The position numbers were made by a program, and so were the translations under genes. From Nocardia amikacinitolerans NBRC 108937 (GTDB lineage: Bacteria > Actinomycetota > Actinomycetes > Mycobacteriales > Mycobacteriaceae), in assembly GCF_001612615.1 (NCBI RefSeq), contig NZ_BDAU01000044.1:1-44454 (forward strand): DNA of 44,454 bases. Direction: 5' to 3'. This document shows, piece after piece, positions 32,407-40,433 of this stretch (its first letter is position 1; the number at the start of each line of letters is the position of its first letter). The notes under the pieces were generated by a model that saw only the letters and a list, made by a program, of their open reading frames with translations, was not told where the DNA came from and made no database searches.

Positions 32407-33570
32407 ATGACCAACACCTCCGACGGCCTGGAGGTCCGCGGCCGAATAATCTCGGCGTCGTTCGACCTGACCGACGGCGTGGTCTCCGTGCACGGCGATC
32501 GCATCGTCGCGGTGCGGCCGATGGCCGAATGGCTTGCCTTCCATCCGGATTCGGCGCCGCCCAAGTTCTCCGGCCTGATCGTCCCCGGCCTGGTGGACAT
32601 CCACAATCACGGCGGCTTCGGCCACCGCTTCGACACCGTCGACGCGGACGAGGCGCGCGCGGCCGCCGGATTCCACCACTCGCGCGGATCGACGACGGTG
32701 CTCGCCAGCGTGGTCACCGGTCCCGCGGCCGACATGGTCGCCCAGGTCGCGACGCTGCGCGCGCTCGCCGTCGACGGCACGATCGGCGGAATCCACGCGG
32801 AGGGACCGTTTCTCGCGGTCGCCCGCTGCGGCGCCCAGGACCCCCGCTACCTGCGCGACCCCGACCCCGCACTGACCGACGAACTGCTGACCGCCGCCGA
32901 CGGGCACCTGCGCGTCTGCACCATCGCGCCGGAATTGCCCGGCTACGACGCGGTCGCGCAACTCCTCACCGACAACGACGTGGTCATCTCCCTCGGCCAC
33001 AGCGACACCGATTTCGCGCGCTTCCGGCAGGCGCTCGCGCCGACCGGATCGGCGCGCCTGGTGACCCACCTGGCCAACGGCATGCCGCCGCTGCACCAGC
33101 GCAACTCGGGACCGGTCGCCGCGGCTCTGACGGCCGCCGCCAACGCCCACGCGGTGGTCGAGCTGATCGGTGATGGAGTGCATGTCGACGCCGGTTTCGG
33201 CGCATTGGTTTTCGCCGCCGCTCCGCGGCAGGTCGCGCTGATCACCGACGCCATGCAGGCCGCGGGCATGCCCGACGGCGAATACCGGCTTGGACCGCAG
33301 GCCGTCCGGGTGATCGACGGGGTGGCCAGGGTGCCCAACGGGTCGATCGCGGGCGGCACGGCGACTCTGGCGCAATGCCTTTCGTGGGCGGTCCGGAACT
33401 GCGGTGTGCCGCTGCCCGACGCGGTGCGCGCCGCGACCGCCGTACCAGCCGCCGCCGCCGGCCTGACCGACGTGGGCGATCTCCGAACCGACCAGTACGC
33501 CGACCTGCTGATTGTCGATGACGATCTACAGTTGCGCCGGGTGCTCAGACGTGGACAGTGGTTGACGTGA
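32407..33570 (+). CDS. nagA: N-acetyl-amino-sugar-6-phosphate deacetylase
   Basis: This 387-residue amidohydrolase removes acetate from N-acetylglucosamine-6-phosphate or N-acetylgalactosamine-6-phosphate (NagA/AgaA). Metal and catalytic residues are in VDIHNHGGFG (residues 64-73), IHAEGPFLA, ISLGHSDTDF, THLANGMPPLHQRNSG and LITDAMQAAG, all in family order. Its stop overlaps the kinase GTG (GTGA). In this operon it acts between the ROK kinase and the SIS enzyme. Sequence alone does not tell the two epimers apart. Confidence 0.93.
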   Translation: MTNTSDGLEVRGRIISASFDLTDGVVSVHGDRIVAVRPMAEWLAFHPDSAPPKFSGLIVPGLVDIHNHGGFGHRFDTVDADEARAAAGFHHSRGSTTVLASVVTGPAADMVAQVATLRALAVDGTIGGIHAEGPFLAVARCGAQDPRYLRDPDPALTDELLTAADGHLRVCTIAPELPGYDAVAQLLTDNDVVISLGHSDTDFARFRQALAPTGSARLVTHLANGMPPLHQRNSGPVAAALTAAANAHAVVELIGDGVHVDAGFGALVFAAAPRQVALITDAMQAAGMPDGEYRLGPQAVRVIDGVARVPNGSIAGGTATLAQCLSWAVRNCGVPLPDAVRAATAVPAAAAGLTDVGDLRTDQYADLLIVDDDLQLRRVLRRGQWLT

Positions 33571-34520
33571 TCCTCACTGTGACAATGAATCCCGCGTACG
33601 ACATGACCTACCGGGTCGAGCGATTCGAGCGGGGACAGGCGCACCGCGTCCGCTCCGTCGAGCAGCGCATCGGCGGCAAGGGCATCAACGTGACGCGGGT
33701 GCTGAACCAGCTCGGCAAGTACGCGAGGGCGACCGGCTTCTCCGATCACGCCTTCGCCGCGGCCGCCGAGCTGGAGATGCCGGTCGACTTCGTGCACGCG
33801 CTGCCGTGGGTTCGCCGGACGGTGGTGATCAGCGAGTCCCGCGACGGCACCGCCACCGCGCTGTGGGAGCCCGGCGCCCGCGTGTCGAACCCGCACGCCG
33901 CCGAGCAACTCGCCATCCGGGTCGCGGGCCTGCTTCCCGATATCAACGGCCTCGTCGTCTCTGGGTCGCTGCCGGGCGGGATAGATCCCGGCCTACCCGC
34001 CGAGCTCGCCCGATCGGCGGTCGCGGCGGGGGTGCCGACCATCTGCGATGTGGACGGCGAGGCGCTGCGGCTTGCGGCGGAGGTCTCCGGCGTGGTGCTG
34101 ATGCCGAATACCGAAGAGCTGGCGCGTCTTTCCGGCAGCACCCAGAGCACGCCGGAGGAGGTGGTTGCGGCCGCCCGCCCGCTGATCGATCGCGGCGTGC
34201 GAGCCGTCGTCGCCACCCGCGGCGCCAAGGGCATGATCGCGGTGACGGCCGACGGCGCGTGGTGCGCGACGCTGCCCGAGCCGCTGGCCGGAAATCCCAC
34301 CGGCGCGGGCGATTCCGCCGCGGCGGCGGTGATCGCGGCGCTGTCCACCCGCACCGAGCCCGACTGGGCGGCCATCCTCACCGACGCCGTGGCCACCGCG
34401 GCGTCGGCCGTCGTCATCCCAGTGGCCGGTGAGATCGACCGCTGCCTGCGTACCCGCCTCGCACCGACCGTCCGGGTCGACAAGCTCGCCGCCCCGGAAT
34501 CCGAAGAGACCACGCCATGA
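33567..34520 (+). CDS. PfkB-family kinase, tagatose-6-phosphate / 1-phosphofructokinase type
   Basis: This 317-residue kinase of the FruK/LacC subgroup has an N-terminal TVTMNPAYDMTY, the substrate motif RIGGKGINVTRVL and the C-terminal ATP/anion-hole motif NPTGAGDSAAAAV with the catalytic Asp. GTG at 33567 overlaps the nagA stop. In the pathway proposed here it would phosphorylate tagatose-6-phosphate to tagatose-1,6-bisphosphate (TagK/LacC role). Fructose-1-phosphate is the alternative substrate, but there is no fructose PTS nearby. Confidence 0.88.
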   Translation: MILTVTMNPAYDMTYRVERFERGQAHRVRSVEQRIGGKGINVTRVLNQLGKYARATGFSDHAFAAAAELEMPVDFVHALPWVRRTVVISESRDGTATALWEPGARVSNPHAAEQLAIRVAGLLPDINGLVVSGSLPGGIDPGLPAELARSAVAAGVPTICDVDGEALRLAAEVSGVVLMPNTEELARLSGSTQSTPEEVVAAARPLIDRGVRAVVATRGAKGMIAVTADGAWCATLPEPLAGNPTGAGDSAAAAVIAALSTRTEPDWAAILTDAVATAASAVVIPVAGEIDRCLRTRLAPTVRVDKLAAPESEETTP

Positions 34521-34536
34521 CCGCGGAGACCAACCC

Positions 34537-35400
34537 ATGCCGCTGACACCTGTACCGGACCTGATCGCGGCCGCGAGACCCGGCGGCCTCGGCGCGTTCA
34601 ACGTGATCACCCTGGAGCACGCCGAGGCCATCGCCGCTGCCGCCGAGGACGCGAAACGTCCCGTGGTCATGCAGATTTCGGAGAACACCGTCCGCTATCA
34701 CGGCTCCCTGGCCCCACTCGCGCTGGCGTGCCTGCGGATCGCGGCGGACAGCTCCGCGTCCATCGCGGTGCATCTCGATCACGCCACGTCCGTCGAACTC
34801 GTCACCGCCGCTGCCGAACTGGGCATCGGTTCGGTCATGTTCGACGCGTCCACGCTCGACTACGCCGCCAATGTCGCGGCCACCGCAAAGGTCGCGCGGC
34901 GGTGCCGCGAGCGCGGCGTCTTCGTCGAAGCCGAACTCGGCGAGATCGGCGGCAAGGACGGCGCGCACGCTCCCGGCGTCCGCACGGATCCGGACGAGGC
35001 CGTCGAATTCGTCGCGGCGACGGGCGTCGACGCGCTGGCCGTCGCGGTCGGTTCCGCACACGCCATGCATGCAAGAACCGCCGAGCTCGACCTCGAACTG
35101 ATCGCCACGCTGGCCGCGAAAGTCCCTGTGCCGCTGGTCCTGCACGGCTCGTCCGGGGTGCCGGACAACGGCCTGCGCGCCGCTGTCGAGCACGGTATGA
35201 CGAAGGTCAACATCGCGACCCGGCTCAATGTGCTGATGACCGAGGCGGTCCGGTCCGCCGTCATCCGCGACGCCGACCTGTCCGACCCGCGCAAGTACCT
35301 GGCGCCCGGCCGCGCCGCCGTCCGCGCGGAGGTCGAGCACTTCCTCCACCTCCTCGCGAACCGACCGGACGACCCTCACCGGCACGGTCCGCCGAGGTAG
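34537..35400 (+). CDS. Class II ketose-bisphosphate aldolase (tagatose/fructose type)
   Basis: This 287-residue zinc aldolase cleaves tagatose- or fructose-1,6-bisphosphate to dihydroxyacetone phosphate and glyceraldehyde-3-phosphate. Features are GAFNVITLEHAEA, VHLDHATSVE with the catalytic Asp and a zinc His, VEAELGEIGG, SAHAMH, VLHGSSGVPDN with the second zinc His and KVNIATRLN. It is closer to the GatY/KbaY type than to housekeeping Fba in length. ATG at 34537 has GGAG upstream. It ends the amino-sugar operon, and its last 25 bases overlap the convergent gene. Which bisphosphate it prefers needs enzymology. Confidence 0.9.
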   Translation: MPLTPVPDLIAAARPGGLGAFNVITLEHAEAIAAAAEDAKRPVVMQISENTVRYHGSLAPLALACLRIAADSSASIAVHLDHATSVELVTAAAELGIGSVMFDASTLDYAANVAATAKVARRCRERGVFVEAELGEIGGKDGAHAPGVRTDPDEAVEFVAATGVDALAVAVGSAHAMHARTAELDLELIATLAAKVPVPLVLHGSSGVPDNGLRAAVEHGMTKVNIATRLNVLMTEAVRSAVIRDADLSDPRKYLAPGRAAVRAEVEHFLHLLANRPDDPHRHGPPR

Positions 35401-35810
35401 GGCAGCCTGCGAATACCGGCCGAGACCTCGAGCGCCAGATCCTGGTAGCCGAGCGCCAATTCGGCGAGCAGCTCCCAGTCGTCGTGCACTACCCAATCCG
35501 GTTCCGACACCAGCGAAGCGAAGGCGCGGGCCGAGAACTGGGCGAGACGATCGATCACCATGCCGACGGATTCGGTGTGCATGTGCGCGCCGCCGTGCGC
35601 GGGCGGCAGCTCGGTGGCGACCCAGCGATCGATGCCGAGCACGAGGTGCACTCGACGCTGATCGATCTCCCCGGTCGCATCGGCTTCGGTGCGCAGTCGC
35701 CGCACGTGCAGCTCGCCGAGCGTGTGGGCGGATTGCAGAACCGGATGTTCCTCGCTCGGCTTGGCGCGAAACGCCCTGAGCACGTGCTTTTTCGATGGCA
35801 GTGGTTCCAC
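35376..35810 (-). CDS. Hypothetical protein, unknown function
   Basis: This 144-residue soluble protein starts with GTG at 35810, 7 bases after an AGGGGA ribosome site; the open frame extends to 35894 but would overlap the upstream gene. It reads MEPLPSKKHVLRAF…, then a basic central part (GELHVRRLRTEADATGEI) and a helical C-terminal half rich in Leu and Ala. Its 3' end overlaps the aldolase gene by 25 bases on the opposite strand. It follows the 35852-36130 gene by 41 bases and may be co-transcribed with it. No family is recognised. Confidence 0.6.
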   Translation of the reverse strand: MEPLPSKKHVLRAFRAKPSEEHPVLQSAHTLGELHVRRLRTEADATGEIDQRRVHLVLGIDRWVATELPPAHGGAHMHTESVGMVIDRLAQFSARAFASLVSEPDWVVHDDWELLAELALGYQDLALEVSAGIRRLPYLGGPCR

Positions 35811-35851
35811 CGCGCATTCCCCTGTTCGAATAGTGGTGCAGGACAACGCTC

Positions 35852-36130
35852 TTATCGGTCGCTCCGCGCGAAACGCGGAAGCGCCTTGTCCCAAGGCCTT
35901 TCGTTGACCGCGAGGCCGATGGCCTCCAGCGCGGTGAGCCCGACCCGCGAGGCCAGATCGTCCATCAAGGCGACGGTGTCCGCCGCCTGCATCGCGGCGA
36001 CTGCCTGCTCGGTGGTGAACATCCGGCCGCGGAGATACGACACCACCCAGGTGTCGTCACTGACCCGCCGCGCCTGATGCGGCGTCCGGTCACCGACCAT
36101 CCAGCACTTACCCACAACATGCACAGACAT
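35852..36130 (-). CDS. Small conserved actinobacterial protein, unknown function
   Basis: This 92-residue protein starts at ATG 36130, close behind GAGGGG. The core RVSDDTWVVSYLRGRMFTTEQ followed by AVAAMQAADTVALMDDLA and VGLTALEAIGLAV matches the pattern of the protein at 15207-15593. Such short W-x-V-S-(W/Y)-L…T…QA…A proteins recur in actinobacteria, often near HTH/DUF397 genes, as here. It is divergent from the DUF5753 regulator and shares its control region. The function is unknown. Confidence 0.7.
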   Translation of the reverse strand: MSVHVVGKCWMVGDRTPHQARRVSDDTWVVSYLRGRMFTTEQAVAAMQAADTVALMDDLASRVGLTALEAIGLAVNERPWDKALPRFARSDR

Positions 36131-36212
36131 CCACCCCTCGATCCCGCCGGGCGGGACCGGCCGGAGCACACCCGCGATGTGACATGAGACACAAGGAGGC
36201 TAGGTGAGCGTC

Positions 36213-36253
36213 GCATTGTGCGTCAAGTTGACAAAATGAAACGGCATTGTGCG
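36213..36253. promoter_or_regulatory. Direct repeats and palindrome in a divergent control region
   Basis: GCATTGTGCG occurs at 36213-36222 and again at 36244-36253, 31 bases apart, which is about three DNA turns. Between them is a perfect palindrome GTCAA-G-TTGAC (36222-36232). The region separates the small gene at 36130 from the HTH regulator at 36321, so it may be that regulator's binding site. Confidence 0.45.
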
Positions 36254-36320
36254 AGCCGGTCACCGCGGGGAGTACGGTCATCTCCACGCATCGCTAGAGC
36301 TGGAAGGACACCATCCAACG

Positions 36321-37190
36321 ATGGCACCACTCTCGCCGACGGTCGCGCGTCGGGAACTGATGCTCCGTATCGGGCGGAGGCGTAAGCAGAACGACGTCAG
36401 CGTGTCCGCGATCGCCAAGGAGCTCGGCTTCTCCATCTCCTACTGGTCGAAAGTGGAGAAGGAACGCGTCCTCGCCGAATCCAAACTCGACGAGCTGATG
36501 AAGCTACTCGACTTCGACGCGGCCGAACGCGAAGAGCTGCACGAACTTCGCGACATCGCCAGGCAGCGCGGGTGGTGGACGAGCTACTCCGGGCTGATCT
36601 CCGACGAGATCGGCCGCCTGTACGGTCTCGAACACGGCGCCGACAGCGTGCGCACCTACGAAAGCATCCTGATCCCAGGGCTATTGCAGACCGCCGACTA
36701 CGCCCGTGCGCTGATCGCGAACGATCGCGCGCGGATTCGCCAGGTCGAGATCGACCGGCTGGTGGAGATCCGGCTGCGCCGCCAGCGGCGCCTGCACGGA
36801 TCGGATCCGTTGCGCGTCACCGCGATCGTCAACGAGGCCGCGCTGACCCAGCAGATCGGCGGTCCCGAGATCATGTTCGATCAGGTGCGCCACTTGGCCG
36901 CGCTGCTCGAGGAGCACATGGAGACCATCGACCTGCGGATCATTCCGTTCGAGGCGACCGGCGGCGGCTTGCTCGGCGGCGCGACGTTCCACCTGCTCGG
37001 CTTCGACAAGTCGGTGCTGCCGGATGTCGCGTGGACCGAGACACTGGTCCACCACGGCGTCATCGAGGACACCGAGCCGGTGCGGCATCTCAACACATTG
37101 TTCGCGAACGCCTTGGCCGAACAAGCGCTTTCGCGCGAGGAATCGCTCGCGGCGCTGGAACGCAAGATGTCCGGCGCGTCCGGCCGGTAG
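36321..37190 (+). CDS. XRE-family HTH regulator with DUF5753 domain
   Basis: This 289-residue protein has an N-terminal helix-turn-helix (residues ~10-65, including VSVSAIAKELGFSISYWSKV) and a DUF5753 domain with its usual opening SVRTYESILIPGLLQTADYA followed by helices to the C-terminus. The ATG at 36321 follows GGAAGGA; a longer frame from 36249 lacks a site. A DUF397 gene follows after 9 bases, the standard two-gene unit in actinobacteria, which in Streptomyces is tied to developmental control or toxin-antitoxin-like function (BldB/WhiJ-type systems). The target here is unknown. Confidence 0.9.
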   Translation: MAPLSPTVARRELMLRIGRRRKQNDVSVSAIAKELGFSISYWSKVEKERVLAESKLDELMKLLDFDAAEREELHELRDIARQRGWWTSYSGLISDEIGRLYGLEHGADSVRTYESILIPGLLQTADYARALIANDRARIRQVEIDRLVEIRLRRQRRLHGSDPLRVTAIVNEAALTQQIGGPEIMFDQVRHLAALLEEHMETIDLRIIPFEATGGGLLGGATFHLLGFDKSVLPDVAWTETLVHHGVIEDTEPVRHLNTLFANALAEQALSREESLAALERKMSGASGR

Positions 37191-37199
37191 CATCGCGCC

Positions 37200-37418
37200 A
37201 TGAGCAGCGTGTCGTCAGCCGAGACGGGCTGGTTCAAGTCGTCGTATTCCAGCGATTCGGTCGCCTGCGTGCAGGTCAAATTCGAGCCGGGGCGGGTGCT
37301 GATCCGGGACAGCAAATACCGGGGTCGGGCGAGCGAGCGGCCGATGCTCGACTGCTCGCCCGCGGACTGGGCGGCGCTCACCGCGGGCATTCGCGCGGGC
37401 GAATTCGACCGCCCCTGA
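37200..37418 (+). CDS. DUF397 protein
   Basis: This 72-residue protein of the DUF397 family contains WFKSSYSSDSVACVQVKF, then IRDSKYRG and a C-terminal SPADWAALTAGIRAGEFD, all family signatures. It forms a pair with the DUF5753 regulator. Proteins of this type are thought to bind or counter the partner HTH protein; direct evidence for this pair is lacking. Confidence 0.93.
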   Translation: MSSVSSAETGWFKSSYSSDSVACVQVKFEPGRVLIRDSKYRGRASERPMLDCSPADWAALTAGIRAGEFDRP

Positions 37419-37822
37419 GCGCTGTTCGGCGCGCGCTCCGGTCGGCGCGGTTCCCGCGCGGCGTCAGCCCCCTTCTGCGCCGAGTCCGATCGGCGGGTCC
37501 TGCACGGCGCGAGTCCTGTTCGGCTGCCGTTCACAGCCGACTCTCAGCGTGGTCACCGCCGTTCTCGAGCGGGAAGGTTCAGGATCGACACCGTCGACGA
37601 ACGGAAGGTCCCGCGGCGCTCCACGCGGGACGCCTCCACTTCCCTTTCCCGACACGGTGGCTCACTGCCCTGACCACCACCCGCCGGGCCGGCGGCGCCG
37701 ACCCCTCGCAGCGCGCCGCCGGTCCGCACAGTCGGACTCCGGGACGCGGTCCGGATATCCGGCCCGCAATCACTCGATGATGGGCGTTTCAGGAAAGGCG
37801 GCGTCGCGGAAAGCTTTTCGAT
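37419..37822. other. No gene; weak hairpins only
   Basis: About 400 bases between convergent genes. GCGCGG-TTC-CCGCGC (37445-37459) and CGCCGA-N6-TCGGCG (37478-37495) are possible short terminator stems. No open frame with a ribosome site and protein-like sequence was found. Confidence 0.5.
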
Positions 37823-38149
37823 TCAGTCGTCGGTGAGCGGTTCGGCGAGTGCCCAGCCGCCCGCCTCGAGATGCGCGGCGACCCTGGCGATGTCGTGCTC
37901 GTCCGGCTGTTCCATGGCGATCCTGGCGATCGCGGCCACGATGTCCTCGTGGCTGATCTCGGAGTCGGGATTGCTGTCCGCCAGTTCCTGAGCGACGGCG
38001 GCCACCTCGTAGTCGGTGAGATGGCGGTGCAGGACCGCGAACAGGGCGACGTAGTCGGACTGCGGAATGCCCTGCGGATATCCGGCGCGCAACCAGCCGA
38101 GGACGCGGCCGAGGACCTTGGGGCGTGAGGTTTGGGGGTGATCGGTCAA
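37823..38149 (-). CDS. DUF3349 protein
   Basis: This protein of about 108 residues belongs to DUF3349, small helical proteins of mycolate actinobacteria such as Mycobacterium tuberculosis Rv0543c. Typical sequence is GWLRAGYPQGIPQSDYVALFAVL, shortened here, and LTDYEVAAVAQEL. The likely start is TTG at 38149 with AAGGG upstream, since no ATG or GTG fits between the upstream stop and the conserved part. It follows the membrane protein and pitA on the same strand, an order also seen in mycobacteria. The function is unknown. Confidence 0.85.
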   Translation of the reverse strand: MTDHPQTSRPKVLGRVLGWLRAGYPQGIPQSDYVALFAVLHRHLTDYEVAAVAQELADSNPDSEISHEDIVAAIARIAMEQPDEHDIARVAAHLEAGGWALAEPLTDD

Positions 38150-38160
38150 TGCAACGCCCT

Positions 38161-38445
38161 TCAGGACTGTCCGAACAGGTGGATGCCGAACTTCGCGGCG
38201 AGAAACGCCTTCGCCGTGTAGAGGATCCCGGTGACGATCGCGACGACGATCAGCGCGAAACAGGCGTAGGCGCCTGCCAGCGCCGGATAGTTCCGGCGGG
38301 CGCCGCCGCCCTCGCCGTCGACGGTATCGGCGGCGGACCACAGCCGCACGCCGAAGGCGAAGACGATCGGCAGCCCGGCGCCGAGCACCAGGGACACCGC
38401 GACCACCTTCCACAGGGAGTTCAAGTTCGTGACGAGCGTGTGCAC
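38161..38445 (-). CDS. Small membrane protein next to pitA
   Basis: This 94-residue protein has two predicted transmembrane helices (VVAVSLVLGAGLPIVFAFGV and ACFALIVVAIVTGILYTA) around a loop containing GEGGGARRNYPALAGAY. The GTG at 38445 follows GAGGAG closely. It lies 10 bases after the pitA stop and 11 bases before the DUF3349 gene, matching the mycobacterial arrangement around Rv0544c. It may assist or regulate phosphate uptake; this is inferred from position. Confidence 0.85.
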   Translation of the reverse strand: MHTLVTNLNSLWKVVAVSLVLGAGLPIVFAFGVRLWSAADTVDGEGGGARRNYPALAGAYACFALIVVAIVTGILYTAKAFLAAKFGIHLFGQS

Positions 38446-38455
38446 GGTGGCTCCT

Positions 38456-39745
38456 CTACAGCTGGGCGGAACGGGTGGGCGGATGCGCCTGCGCCGGAGG
38501 CCCGGCGTTGCGCGGGTCGCCGCCGCGCGCCGCGTCCCCGTGCGGATCGTCGGTCGAGCGCGGTCCGTGGTCGGCCTTGGCAACGTCGGGAGCAGCCGTC
38601 GGCGTGTCGGAGTCGCCAGGCCACTCGTTGACGTTGGTGGTGTCGACGGGGTTACGCCGCGACCGCAGCCACATCAGCGCGGACAGGACGATCAGGATCC
38701 CGAACACCACGAGGACGCCGGGCAGCCCGCCGACGAAGTGCGCGACGGCCCAGCAGAGCGCACCGGCCAGGCCCGCCATCGGCAGCGTCAGCAGCCAGGC
38801 GACCACCATCCGTCCCATCACCGACCAGCGCACCTCGGCGCCCTTGCCGAGCCCGCTGCCGAGGATGGAGCCGGTGGCCGTCTGGGTGGTGGACAGCGGC
38901 AGGCCGAAGTGCGCGGAGGTCAGGATGATCGCGGCCGAGGAGGATTCGGCGGCAAGGCCCTGCGGCGAATCGATCTCGACCAGCCCCTTGCCGAGGGTGC
39001 GGATGATCCGCCAGCCGCCGAGGTAGGTGCCCGCGGCGATGGCCACGGCGCAGGCCGCCATCACCCACAGCGGCATCTCGTCGTTCTTGGTCAGCGTTCC
39101 ATGCGCGACCAGCGCGAGGAAGATGACGCCCATCGTCTTCTGCGCGTCGTTGGTGCCGTGCGCGAGGGAGACAAGCGACGCCGAACCGATCTGGCCCCAG
39201 CGGAAGCCCTCCCGGACTTTGCCTTCGTTGGATTTCGCGGTGATCCGGTAGACCGCGCGGGTGCCGATCGCCGAGACCAGCGCGGCGACCACCGGGGCGA
39301 GCACGGCGGGCAGCACGATCTTGGTGAGCACGCCGTCGGAACCGGACGCCCAGATCACGCCGCCCCAACCGAGGGAGGCGATGGTCGCGCCGATCAGACC
39401 GCCGAACAGCGCGTGCGAGGAACTCGACGGCAGGCCGAACAGCCAGGTCAACAGGTTCCAGAGAATGCCGCCGACCAAACCTGCCAAGACGATGATCAGC
39501 AGATCGTGTCCGTCCACCGCACCCAACTGCACGATGCCCTTGGCCACCGTGGCCGCCACCTCGACCGACAGGAACGCGCCGATCAGGTTCAGCACCGCCG
39601 AGAGCGCCACCGCGACCCGCGGCCGCAGCGCGCCCGTCGCGATGGAGGTCGCCATCGCGTTGGCGGTGTCGTGGAATCCGTTGGTGAAATCGAAAGCGAG
39701 TGCCGTGACGATGACGATCAGCAGAACCAGTAATTCGACGGTCAC
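38456..39745 (-). CDS. pitA: Low-affinity inorganic phosphate transporter
   Basis: This 429-residue PiT-family permease moves metal-phosphate with protons. Two inverted halves carry the family signatures DFTNGFHDTANAMATSIATG near the N-terminus and SLAHGTNDAQKTMGVIFLAL in the middle, with about ten membrane helices. The C-terminal ~65 residues form a charged, Pro/Asp-rich cytoplasmic tail. The GTG at 39745 fits the family start (VTVELLVLLI) although the GGAGG is only one base away; in-frame GTGs at 39763 or 39793 would relieve this. It leads the pitA, membrane protein, DUF3349 set. Confidence 0.93.
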   Translation of the reverse strand: MTVELLVLLIVIVTALAFDFTNGFHDTANAMATSIATGALRPRVAVALSAVLNLIGAFLSVEVAATVAKGIVQLGAVDGHDLLIIVLAGLVGGILWNLLTWLFGLPSSSSHALFGGLIGATIASLGWGGVIWASGSDGVLTKIVLPAVLAPVVAALVSAIGTRAVYRITAKSNEGKVREGFRWGQIGSASLVSLAHGTNDAQKTMGVIFLALVAHGTLTKNDEMPLWVMAACAVAIAAGTYLGGWRIIRTLGKGLVEIDSPQGLAAESSSAAIILTSAHFGLPLSTTQTATGSILGSGLGKGAEVRWSVMGRMVVAWLLTLPMAGLAGALCWAVAHFVGGLPGVLVVFGILIVLSALMWLRSRRNPVDTTNVNEWPGDSDTPTAAPDVAKADHGPRSTDDPHGDAARGGDPRNAGPPAQAHPPTRSAQL

Positions 39746-39851
39746 GCCTCCAGTGTGCGGCACCGCTCCAGCGGATTGCCATGCGGTAACCACCTGCCGG
39801 GAAGACTTCCGGGTGCGCTAGCGTGGACGCCCGAGGTGGCACCCGGTGCGG

Positions 39852-40302
39852 TCAGGGGAGTCCGAAACTGGAGCAGCCGCTCGGCGCGGGCTTCCCCGCG
39901 AGGCGCTCGTCGATCCAGGCATTCACGCCCGGGATTCCGGTGGCTCCGACGATCATGTGCTCGCCGAGATAGACCTCGAATCGGACCGGCACCCCCTGCG
40001 CGCACCAGTCGTCGTAGAGATTCTCGGCGCCCTCCAGCGGGATCCACACCTCGTGCGCGCCGTGGTACATGAACACCGGAACGCGCGGCGCGGCGGCGCC
40101 TAGCCGGTTCTGTCGGCAGCACCGTCGCGGGATCGCGCGAAGGGTGATTCAACTCGCGGAGCGGACCGGCGGGCACCGGACCCGGTCCCGGCAGCACCGC
40201 GAGACTCAGCGCCGCGCCGAGAGAGGTCACGACCGCGAGCAGCACGGCTCGCCGCCCTACGCGACCGATGCCCGCCGACCACATCCACCGTTTCCTGCGC
40301 AC
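39852..40302 (-). pseudogene. Remnant of a secreted lipase (internal deletion)
   Basis: The start region is intact: GTG at 40302 with GGGAG upstream, then a basic N-terminus and signal sequence (RRAVLLAVVTSLGAALSLAVL) and the mature start GPLRELNHPSRDP. The end is also intact: NRLGAAAPRVPVFMYHGAHEVWIP, the catalytic-His region (YLGEHMIVGATG) and GCSSFGLP at the stop. These ends match the actinobacterial secretory lipase (LIP) family of about 400 residues, but the middle, including the nucleophile Ser, is missing and the two parts are in different frames, meeting near 40115-40125. The product cannot be an active lipase. Confidence 0.75.
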
Positions 40303-40433
40303 AAAGGCTCCCGTCCAGACCGACACCGGACCGTTCGGCCCCCAAGTCTGAACCACCGCCGCCGCGCCGCTCCGCAAGCTCGGGGGGCGCGTCGTAGCTG
40401 GTCAGGCGCTCGAGGGAGTCACGTGCCGTGCGC

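Noticed and set aside
37549..37836. Small plus-strand frame between DUF397 and DUF3349
   Set aside because: Low-complexity Arg/Pro/Ser translation without a ribosome site, and it overlaps the end of the DUF3349 gene.
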